From Rariglobus sp967755175 (GTDB lineage: Bacteria > Verrucomicrobiota > Verrucomicrobiia > Opitutales > Opitutaceae), in NCBI GenBank assembly GCA_967755175.1, contig CBRAFO010000104.1, positions 1-12,690 on the forward strand: a DNA stretch of 12,690 nt, read 5' to 3'. The notes under the pieces were generated by a model that had not been told where the DNA came from, did not search any database, and saw nothing but the letters and a program-made list of their open reading frames with translations. The translations under genes were made by a program, and so were the position numbers. How positions within the stretch are numbered: the first letter of the stretch is position 1; every line of letters starts with the position of its first letter. Shown piece by piece: positions 6,360-12,690 of the stretch.

Positions 6360-7507
6360 TGCATATCGTGAAATTCCACCGCTCACTCTTCACGCTCCTA
6401 CTCCTCGGGTTCGCCGCGACGAGCACCTTCGCGGCGAACGCGGGGCTGGGTAAATTTCGTCCCGGCGAACTGTGGCCGGACGACAAAGGCGTTCCCATTA
6501 ACGCGCACGGCGGCGGAATCGTGTTGCACGAGGGCATTTATTACTGGTTCGGCGAACACAAAATCGAAGGCGAGGCGGGTAACGTGGCACACGTGGGCGT
6601 GCGCGTTTACAGCTCCCGCGACCTGCTTCGCTGGCAGGACCGCGGGATCGCGCTGACCGTGTCGGACGACCCCGAGAGCGAGATCGCGAAGGGCTGCATC
6701 ATTGAGCGGCCGAAGGTCATCTACAACGCGAAGACCAGGACCTTCGTGATGTGGTTTCACCTGGAGTTAAAGGGCCAAAGCTACAGGGCGGCCCGCGCCG
6801 GTCTGGCCGTCAGCGACAAGGCGACCGGCCCCTACAAATATGTGGGCTCCTTCCTCCCCAACCCAGGCGTCCTGCCGCTCGGTTTCGCCTCGAAGGCTGC
6901 ACCCGATCCCAGCCGGCTTAAGGACAAGAAAAAGTGGAACGAAGCCGTGGTGGCCGGCGATATGGTGTGGCGCGATTTGGAGCGCGGCCAGATGTCCCGC
7001 GACATGACGCTCTTCGTGGATGACGACCGCAAGGGCTACTTGCTGACCTCCGCCGAGGACAACCAGACACTGCACCTTCACGAATTGACGGACGACTATC
7101 GCGGTTTCACCGGCAAGTGGACGCGTATCCTTCCCAATGCCTCCAACGAGGCTCCCGCACTCTTCAAACGCGCCGGAAAATACTACCTGTTCGCCTCCGG
7201 CACCTCGGGCTGGTTTCCCAATCCCGGACGCTCCGCGATGGCCGACTCGATTTGGGGACCATGGACCGCGTTGGGCAATCCGTGCCGGGGCACGGAGCGC
7301 GAAAACGCCATCACGTTTGAGTCCCAGTCCACCTATGTCCTGCCCGCGCCCGGTCGTCCCAGTGAGTTTATCTACATGGGTGACCGCTGGCGGCCGAAAA
7401 ACGCCATCGACGGCCGTTATATCTGGCTCCCGGTCGAGTGGGAAAACAACCGCCCGGTGCTCCGCTGGCACGCCGAGTGGGACCTGTCGGTTTTCGCGCG
7501 TCGATGA
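6359..7507 (+). CDS. Secreted GH43-family glycosidase, exo-beta-1,3-galactanase (GH43_24/34)-like
   Basis: The 382-residue product has a signal peptide (cleavage near A26) and a single five-bladed beta-propeller domain. Blade motifs include INAHGGGI (48-54), YYWFGEHK (61-68), VRVYSSRDLLRWQDRG (81-96), ERPKVIYN (116-123), RDMTLFVDDD (214-223) and EAPALFKRAGKYYLFAS (264-280). In GH43_24 exo-beta-1,3-galactanases the general acid is a Glu in an EAP motif and a Gln takes the place of the usual Asp base. By position E264, E116 and Q323 (FESQST) fit that pattern, which points away from arabinanase or xylosidase activity. A segment at ~165-212 looks longer than in the fungal galactanase I recall. 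The likely role is release of galactose from side-chain-bearing galactans, or a related sugar in this algal or plant polymer. The ATG overlaps the stop of the GH95 remnant. Family assignment is solid, specificity less so. Confidence 0.85.
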   Translation: MHIVKFHRSLFTLLLLGFAATSTFAANAGLGKFRPGELWPDDKGVPINAHGGGIVLHEGIYYWFGEHKIEGEAGNVAHVGVRVYSSRDLLRWQDRGIALTVSDDPESEIAKGCIIERPKVIYNAKTRTFVMWFHLELKGQSYRAARAGLAVSDKATGPYKYVGSFLPNPGVLPLGFASKAAPDPSRLKDKKKWNEAVVAGDMVWRDLERGQMSRDMTLFVDDDRKGYLLTSAEDNQTLHLHELTDDYRGFTGKWTRILPNASNEAPALFKRAGKYYLFASGTSGWFPNPGRSAMADSIWGPWTALGNPCRGTERENAITFESQSTYVLPAPGRPSEFIYMGDRWRPKNAIDGRYIWLPVEWENNRPVLRWHAEWDLSVFARR

Positions 7508-7547
7508 AACGAATGCCGCCCTCCGAGCATCCCTGAAAACACTACCC

Positions 7548-9062
7548 ATGATCCGACCTTCACTCCCCCGACTACTCCGTCTGATCCCGGTTGGCGCTGT
7601 GTTTCTCGCGTGCATCGCGTCCGCCGCCCCCGCGCCTGACAAGCCGCCGCAACCGCCCGTGCGCGTGCTGAAAACGGAGCAGGGCGTCACCCAGCTCTCC
7701 GACGAGCAGATGAAATGGCTCCTCGATGCGAAGTTCGGCATGTTCATTCACTGGGGGCTCTACTCAGGTCCAGGCAAAGGCGAGTGGCTGATGCAGAATC
7801 AAGGCATCTCCCCCGAGAAATACCGCAAATACGCGTTACCCGGGAGCGGTGATGACTATTTCGACGCGAGGGACTTTCATCCCGAGCAATGGGCTGCGCT
7901 CGCCCGCGAAGCCGGCATGAAGTGGCTCTGCCTCACCGCGCGTCATCACGACGGCTTTTCCCTCTTCGACAGCCCGCACCCGAACGCCTTTACCAGCCAG
8001 CAGACCCTCGGCCGCGATCTCATTGCCGAATACGTGAAGGCCGTCCGTGCCGCCGGCCTCAAGGTGGGCCTCTACTACTCGCCGCTCAGTTGGCGCTACC
8101 CTGGCTATTACGACGTCACCGGCCAGGACATGCAGCCAAACAAATTCGGCTACACGCAGGACCCGTCGAACAAGGAGAACGCCCGACTGATGAAGGAGGA
8201 GAACTACGTGAACGTGAAAAAGCTCCTCACCGGGTATGGAAAAATTGACCAGATCTTCTGGGACGGAGGCTGGCTGGCGCAGAAAGGCACCGACGCTGCG
8301 GGGGCCTTTTTCCACGAGCCCGGCAAATACCTCGATCCGCAAAACGACTGGCCCGTCCCGGCCAAATATCAGGACTTCGAACCCGGCACCAACAAGCCTC
8401 TCGGCATCATGGGCATGGTCCGAAAATACCAGCCTGATGCCATCACGAACCTCCGCTATGGTTGGATCGGCGACATCACCGAGGAGGAGGGGGGCCACGA
8501 GACGAAGGGGCCCATTCGCGATTCCGTCTATCAAGACAAGTGCATGACCCTCCAGCGCGGTGCGTGGGGCTACGACAAACGTGCTCAAAGCGAGGGCAAA
8601 ACCGTGAGTGCCGACGAACTCGCCGTCTACCTCGCCAACTGTGCCGTGCGCAACATGACCTTCCTGCTCAACGTCTCGCCCGATCGCCACGGTGTCATCC
8701 CCGAGTTTCAGCAGCAGCAGCTCCGCCAGGTGGGCGCCTGGCTCAAGAAGACCGGCGACGCGTTCTACGGCACGCGCGGCGGTCCTTGGCAGCCGACCGA
8801 TGGCCAATACGGCTACACCTACAAGGACTCCGCAATTTTCGCCCACCTCCTCAAAGGCTACGCTGGCGACAGCTTTCAGATTCCGCCCATGGGCCGGCTG
8901 AAGGTCGTGAAGGTCCACGACGTTTACACTGGAAAGCCACTGGCTTACACGGTGCGCGACGGCGGCATCACGGTGACCGGCATCGACCGCAAATCCTCGC
9001 CCGCCGACACGGTCATCGCGGTCATCTACGACCAGCCCGTCAGCAACGTCTGGAAAAACTGA
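7548..9062 (+). CDS. Secreted GH29 alpha-L-fucosidase
   Basis: The 504-residue enzyme hydrolyses terminal alpha-L-fucose with retention of configuration. A signal peptide covers ~1-27. The (beta/alpha)8 barrel shows GH29 hallmarks: KFGMFIHWGLYS (62-73), DFHPEQWAALAREAGMKWL (109-127), LTARHHDGFSLFDS (129-142), GLKVGLYYSPL (170-180), IFWDGGW (236-242) and LLNVSPDRHGVIP (373-385). D239 is the probable nucleophile. The acid/base Glu is not fixed by one motif in this family; E312-E314 and E318 are candidates. The usual WETCMT-type segment reads YQDKCMTLQRGAWGY here (328-342), a notable change. A C-terminal beta-sandwich follows (~410-500). The start at ATG 7548 gives a clean signal peptide, whereas the longer open frame from 7137 is a shadow of the GH43 gene. 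The gene lies 40 bases after GH43, so the two are probably cotranscribed. The usual family length is ~450-550. Confidence 0.93.
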   Translation: MIRPSLPRLLRLIPVGAVFLACIASAAPAPDKPPQPPVRVLKTEQGVTQLSDEQMKWLLDAKFGMFIHWGLYSGPGKGEWLMQNQGISPEKYRKYALPGSGDDYFDARDFHPEQWAALAREAGMKWLCLTARHHDGFSLFDSPHPNAFTSQQTLGRDLIAEYVKAVRAAGLKVGLYYSPLSWRYPGYYDVTGQDMQPNKFGYTQDPSNKENARLMKEENYVNVKKLLTGYGKIDQIFWDGGWLAQKGTDAAGAFFHEPGKYLDPQNDWPVPAKYQDFEPGTNKPLGIMGMVRKYQPDAITNLRYGWIGDITEEEGGHETKGPIRDSVYQDKCMTLQRGAWGYDKRAQSEGKTVSADELAVYLANCAVRNMTFLLNVSPDRHGVIPEFQQQQLRQVGAWLKKTGDAFYGTRGGPWQPTDGQYGYTYKDSAIFAHLLKGYAGDSFQIPPMGRLKVVKVHDVYTGKPLAYTVRDGGITVTGIDRKSSPADTVIAVIYDQPVSNVWKN

Positions 9063-9137
9063 TTCGATGAGGCCCGGCATCCGCAAATTCGAGGTCGTCG
9101 AGTGATATGCGTCGTTCCAACCGCCCAAGCTGTATCC

Positions 9138-10049
9138 ATGAAAAACTTACTCATCATCCGTCGCTCGCTCATCGCCTTTCTGGGGATGAGCGCGCTCCCC
9201 GCCTGCCAGGCATTCGAGTGGAGCGGCTCTGCCGGCCCGGGTTTTAGCTCTCCGGCCAGCTGGACGGACACAGCTCCGGTGGCCAACTCCGACAACGCCG
9301 GCGACCTGTTCGTTGCCAACGCACAGAGCGCCCCGCTCGTTTACTCCGAGACGGATGGGAAAACGGTTTTCGACTGTGTGAATTTCAAGGTCGGCAGCCG
9401 CCCAAACCGCGGTGGTGACCTGAAAATCACCGGCGGCGAACTCATGGTGAGTTCACACCACTGCCTCGCCGTCGGACAAAACAACAACCAGACGAGCACG
9501 CTCACCCTCACCGGCGGAAAACTGACCCTCAACAGTCGCGACGATGCCGAACCCGGCGAGCGCAATTTCCGCATCGGCAACGGCATCCCTCCCCATACTC
9601 AGGGAGTCCTGAACATGAGCGGCGGCATTCTCGTGATCAACCCGCCTGGCACGACCGAACTCCCCGGCTTCATCATCGCGAATGAAAACGGCAGCGGCCG
9701 CGTGACGCTCACCGGCGGACTCCTCGTTGTGACGAGCCGTTACGGCACCGCGTTTCAACCGGTCAACGGCCGCGGCGTCGGTATCCTGACGTTGGGGCAG
9801 GGGGACGGAGTTTTCATGCAGACCGACTCCAAGCGGATCACCTTCGGCCAAGGCGGTGGCGCTGCTTCCTACATCGACTTCCAAGCGGGCAGCCGCGGCC
9901 AACTCTCCCTGAACGAAGCCACCGAGGAGGACTACGTCGCTTGGGTAAAAGCGGGCAAGATCCGCCTGAACGGACAGCCGACCACCCCCGACAAGTTCCG
10001 CTTCGTCAACTTGCCGCCCCAAGGAATCTACATCTTGGCAACCCCCTAG
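9138..10049 (+). CDS. Secreted beta-solenoid-like repeat protein
   Basis: This 303-residue protein has a signal peptide (core ~11-20, likely cleavage after CQA at ~25; LPAC at 20-23 is a poor lipobox). An FEWSGSAGPGFSSPASW opening (26-42) resembles the W-S-G and SW elements that begin many verrucomicrobial and planctomycetal surface repeat proteins. The middle holds four imperfect rungs built on the theme x-[TS]-G-G-x-L-x-[VLI]: ITGGEL (97-102), LTGGKLTL (124-131), MSGGILVI (160-167) and LTGGLLVV (191-198), spaced ~27-36 residues. This suggests a short right-handed beta-helix. The end (DYVAWVKAGKIRLNG then a strand-rich tail) looks like a common closing module. No catalytic residues can be named. 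It may bind polysaccharide or cap the surface complex. ATG 9138 is preferred over TTG 9102 because it puts the signal peptide first. It sits 75 bases after GH29. Confidence 0.8.
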   Translation: MKNLLIIRRSLIAFLGMSALPACQAFEWSGSAGPGFSSPASWTDTAPVANSDNAGDLFVANAQSAPLVYSETDGKTVFDCVNFKVGSRPNRGGDLKITGGELMVSSHHCLAVGQNNNQTSTLTLTGGKLTLNSRDDAEPGERNFRIGNGIPPHTQGVLNMSGGILVINPPGTTELPGFIIANENGSGRVTLTGGLLVVTSRYGTAFQPVNGRGVGILTLGQGDGVFMQTDSKRITFGQGGGAASYIDFQAGSRGQLSLNEATEEDYVAWVKAGKIRLNGQPTTPDKFRFVNLPPQGIYILATP

Positions 10050-10075
10050 AGCCTTTCCGTCAGAGCCTTCCCGTC
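10048..10075 (+). repeat. Two-copy 14-bp tandem repeat over a stop codon
   Basis: AGAGCCTTTCCGTC (10048-10061) is followed at once by AGAGCCTTCCCGTC (10062-10075), 13 of 14 bases identical. The first copy starts inside the TAG stop of the beta-solenoid gene, and the array ends 26 bases before the next ATG. It may be a replication-slippage duplication or two half-sites for a regulator or RNA-binding factor. Confidence 0.7.
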
Positions 10076-10082
10076 CGACCTG

Positions 10083-10101
10083 CTTTCCCCCCCAAAAAAA
10101 C
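10083..10101 (+). promoter_or_regulatory. Pyrimidine/A-run translation leader
   Basis: A run of Cs followed by seven As and one C stands directly before ATG 10102, with no Shine-Dalgarno sequence. Nearly the same arrangement (CCCC plus As) precedes ATG 5537. Unstructured A-rich leaders are known to aid initiation in bacteria with weak Shine-Dalgarno use; their role here is inferred. Confidence 0.4.
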
Positions 10102-12690
10102 ATGAAACCCAGAAACTCGGTTCTAACCATCGGAGCATCCCTGCTCCTGTTAGCCTTCGGACAACCCCAAGCCCGCGCCTACACCCATCCGGGCGCTCCG
10201 CTTACTCTCGCGGATCTCCAGTCCGTGAAAGCGAAAGTCGACGCCAACCAGGAGCCGTGGAAATCCGGCTACGCAGGGCTCGCGGCCGGCACCTCCCTCA
10301 CATACACCATGCAGGGGCCGTTCGCGCAGGTCAGCCGGGTGGGAGATTACGACCAAAACCTCGCCGCATGGCGGAGCGACATGGTTGCCGTGTGGAATTT
10401 CGCGCGCATGTGGTATTTCACCGGCGATACCGCCTACGCCCAGAAGGGGCACGACATCCTGCTGGCGTGGGCAAACACGCAGACGGAGTTTTCAGGCAAC
10501 GAATCGATGCTCGATCTGGGAGACTACGCGCTCCGGTTCGTAGGCGGCGCGGACATCCTGCGCGGCACGTGGCCGGGCTGGACGGCGGCCGACACGACCA
10601 CGGTGAAGGCTTATTTCGCCAATGTTCTTCAGCCCGGCGCCAATCCGTGGGGCGACAGCCAATACGGCGCCGCGAACAAAGGGGCGCTGGCTCTCGTGGC
10701 CCAAGGGCTGATGGCGATCTTCAATGACGACACCGCCAAGCTCGACGATGTCGTGTATAAGGCCCGCACGCTCGCGCACATTGGCCTGCGCAGTTCCAAC
10801 GACATCGGCATGCTCGGAGACTCCCTCCGCGACCAGGGCCACGCCCAAGTGCAGCTTTTCTCGCTGGCCACGCTTGCCGAAGCGCTCTGGAAGCAGGGCA
10901 TCGACATCTACTCCGACTATAACAACCGCCTGCTCGCGGCTGGCGAATATTACGCGCGGGTGAACGATCTCTCCGTTGCCACGCCGTTTCTCCCCTTCGG
11001 CACCACCGATTGGTATTATACCGCCGACGTCACCAACCGGGGCTTTGGAGCTGGAAACACGGCGTTCAGCATCCTCTACAACGCCTATGTCGTCCGCAAG
11101 GGCATCCCGGCTCCCAATATGGCCCGGAGACTTCAGGAGGTGCCGCCGGATTTCATGTTCTTGAAGGATGCCGACCTCTCCACGGCCGCGCCGGCGCCAG
11201 CGCTGACGATTCCCGGCACCACCTCGATCACCTCGGGATTCTCCGACGTCGAAATCGGGGGCGCTTCCCCCACCGGCGGTGCGTCCTACTCCGGCGGCAC
11301 CTGGACGGTGCAGGGAGGGGGGGCGGGCATGTCGGGCACAACCAGCGATAGTTGCCACTTTACCTATAAAGCGGTCACCGGCGACTGCGCCATCATCGCG
11401 AAAGTCCAGTCGGTCCAGAACACCAACGGGAATGCCAAGGCAGGCGTGATGATCCGCACGAGCCTCAGCCAGAGCGCTCCCCGCGCCTGGATGGTCGTCA
11501 CTCCCAGTATCCGGTTCGAGCAAAACATCGTGGGACTCGCCGTGTATGGCGGCAGTAACTACGCCAATAAAAACTACGCCATCCCCACCGCCTCGTATTG
11601 GGTGAAGATCGAGCGCCTCGGCAACATCATCACCGGCTATGTTTCCCCCGACGGCACCAACTGGGCGGCCACCGACGTCGGCCGCTTCGATAATCCTCCG
11701 GCCACGTGGTATGTCGGCCTGGTGGTCTGCTCGGTCTTCAACGGAACGCAGAACACCTCCACCTTCAGCGGCGTTCAGATCACCGGTGGCAACGGCGGCG
11801 CTCCCATCGTCACTCCCGACGCGCCCGCCGCCTTCCTGGTTGCGCCGGGCGAGAATGCCGTCTCGTTGCGCTGGCAGCCGTCCTTCGGGGCCGCCAGCTA
11901 CACGGTCAGGCGCGCCACCACGAGCGGCGGCGCCTACTCGACAATCGCCTCGGGCATCACCGCCAGCAGCTACACGGACGGGTTGGTGACCAATGGCACG
12001 ACCTATTACTACGTCGTCACCGCGACCAATTCCGCCGGCACGAGCGGCAATTCGGACGAGGACAGCGCGACGCCGATCAGCCCGATGGTGAACCTCGCCT
12101 TCAGCGGCACGGCCAGCTCCAGCACGGTTGGCGCCCCCTCTTGGGAGCAAGCCGACCAGGCCTTCAACTTCAATTCCGGATCCAAATGGTATAACGGCAA
12201 CGCCACCAACCCCGGACCCACCGGCTGGCTCCGCTACGACTTCGGCGCGGGCAACGCGCAGACCGTGAAGCGCTATACGGTGGTCAGCGCCGACGTGGCT
12301 AACCGCGACCCGAAGAGCTGGACCTTCCAAGGCTCGAACGACGCTTCGACCTGGACGACGCTCGACACGCAGAGCAACCAGGCCTTCCCAACGCGGAATC
12401 ACGCAAACGCCTACAATATCGGCAATACGACCGCCTACCGCTACTACCAGATCAATGTCACCGCCAACAACGGCGCCAGCACGCTGGCGATTGCCGAACT
12501 CGGCCTCTGGTCCGACACCGGCCACACGATCGCGGACGGCACCTACTGCGTCGTCAGTAAGAAGAGCAAGAAGGTCCTCGACGTTTACCTCGGCGGCACC
12601 GCCGATGGCACGAATGTCCAGCAGTGGGGCTGGACCGGCGGCAACAACCAGAAGTGGACGCTCACCCACTTGGGCAACGGCCAATATCAG
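10102..12690 (+). CDS. Multidomain alginate-lyase-family protein with lectin/CBM tail (3' end outside window)
   Basis: At least 863 residues, open to the window end. Signal peptide ~1-26. Residues ~30-340 form an alginate-lyase-type (alpha/alpha) toroid (Pfam Alginate_lyase, PL38-like in my recollection). Markers are AWRSDMVAVWNFARMWYFTGD (split at W89-D109), YGAANKGALA (188-197), SLRDQGHAQVQLFSLATLAE (241-260) and GIDIYSDYNNRLLAAGEYYA (266-285). H247 and the Asn/Tyr residues near 188-192 are candidate catalytic or binding residues. After a linker come a DUF1349/concanavalin-like beta-sandwich (~373-563), an Fn3 domain (~572-658), an F5/8C (CBM32-like) domain (~663-803) and the start of a ricin-type/CBM13 lectin (~808 on). 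Such tails usually bind galactose-type or other sugars. The lyase would cleave uronic-acid-containing polymer (alginate, glucuronan or similar) by beta-elimination. Substrate cannot be set from sequence. It lies 52 bases after the beta-solenoid gene. Confidence 0.85.
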   Translation, partial: MKPRNSVLTIGASLLLLAFGQPQARAYTHPGAPLTLADLQSVKAKVDANQEPWKSGYAGLAAGTSLTYTMQGPFAQVSRVGDYDQNLAAWRSDMVAVWNFARMWYFTGDTAYAQKGHDILLAWANTQTEFSGNESMLDLGDYALRFVGGADILRGTWPGWTAADTTTVKAYFANVLQPGANPWGDSQYGAANKGALALVAQGLMAIFNDDTAKLDDVVYKARTLAHIGLRSSNDIGMLGDSLRDQGHAQVQLFSLATLAEALWKQGIDIYSDYNNRLLAAGEYYARVNDLSVATPFLPFGTTDWYYTADVTNRGFGAGNTAFSILYNAYVVRKGIPAPNMARRLQEVPPDFMFLKDADLSTAAPAPALTIPGTTSITSGFSDVEIGGASPTGGASYSGGTWTVQGGGAGMSGTTSDSCHFTYKAVTGDCAIIAKVQSVQNTNGNAKAGVMIRTSLSQSAPRAWMVVTPSIRFEQNIVGLAVYGGSNYANKNYAIPTASYWVKIERLGNIITGYVSPDGTNWAATDVGRFDNPPATWYVGLVVCSVFNGTQNTSTFSGVQITGGNGGAPIVTPDAPAAFLVAPGENAVSLRWQPSFGAASYTVRRATTSGGAYSTIASGITASSYTDGLVTNGTTYYYVVTATNSAGTSGNSDEDSATPISPMVNLAFSGTASSSTVGAPSWEQADQAFNFNSGSKWYNGNATNPGPTGWLRYDFGAGNAQTVKRYTVVSADVANRDPKSWTFQGSNDASTWTTLDTQSNQAFPTRNHANAYNIGNTTAYRYYQINVTANNGASTLAIAELGLWSDTGHTIADGTYCVVSKKSKKVLDVYLGGTADGTNVQQWGWTGGNNQKWTLTHLGNGQYQ

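Noticed and set aside
7137..7547. Longer start for the GH29 protein
   Set aside because: The extra 137 codons overlap the GH43 gene in another frame and would bury the signal peptide.
7836..9128. 430-codon open frame on the minus strand
   Set aside because: Antisense to the GH29 gene, whose motifs are unmistakable. The frame stays open because of GC-rich codon bias.
10492..12684. 730-codon open frame on the minus strand
   Set aside because: It lies antisense to the clearly recognisable lyase/lectin gene. Its translation is rich in Gly, Arg, Val and Ala with no domain, typical of a GC-rich shadow frame.

Overview
The window looks like accessory chromosomal DNA from a member of the Verrucomicrobiota, most likely Opitutae/Opitutaceae. 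I infer this from three things. There is a very large pilin-like protein of the kind I associate with the Verrucomicrobia-specific 'Verru_Chthon' cassettes. There is a dense run of secreted polysaccharide-degrading enzymes. The GC content is high. This is recognition by eye and no search was run. All supported genes are on the + strand.

Region 1 (about 1-4957) is an envelope cassette. It holds a small helical protein of unknown function (13-507), a 1211-residue GspK/PilX-like pseudopilin (522-4157) and a secreted partner protein (4160-4957) that abuts it. The spacing is operon-like. Region 2 (about 5102-6359) is the most unusual part. The first ~124 residues of a GH95 alpha-L-fucosidase and its last ~75 residues are both recognisable. 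The catalytic middle is gone, and in its place lies a ~650 bp segment of lower GC with an intact gene for a small secreted protein of unknown function (5537-6097). The 7-bp word CTGCCCG sits exactly at both junctions.

Region 3 (6359 to the end) is a polysaccharide utilisation cluster. It encodes a GH43 enzyme resembling exo-beta-1,3-galactanases (GH43_24/34 type), a GH29 alpha-L-fucosidase, a secreted beta-solenoid-like protein, and a long multidomain alginate-lyase-family protein. That last protein carries a concanavalin-like domain, an Fn3 domain, an F5/8C (CBM32-like) domain and a ricin-type lectin domain, and it runs off the window end. Every product in this region has an N-terminal export signal. 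Together they suggest extracellular or periplasmic attack on a fucose- and galactose-containing, possibly uronic-acid-bearing, polysaccharide such as fucoidan, a fucosylated galactan or algal/plant mucilage. The exact substrate cannot be read from sequence alone.

No tRNA, rRNA, CRISPR array, transposase or integrase was seen. No start codon has a strong Shine-Dalgarno sequence, and two genes instead have a C-run/A-run leader directly before ATG. Gaps between genes are short. The only ones above 100 bp are 4958-5101 and the GH95 break region.
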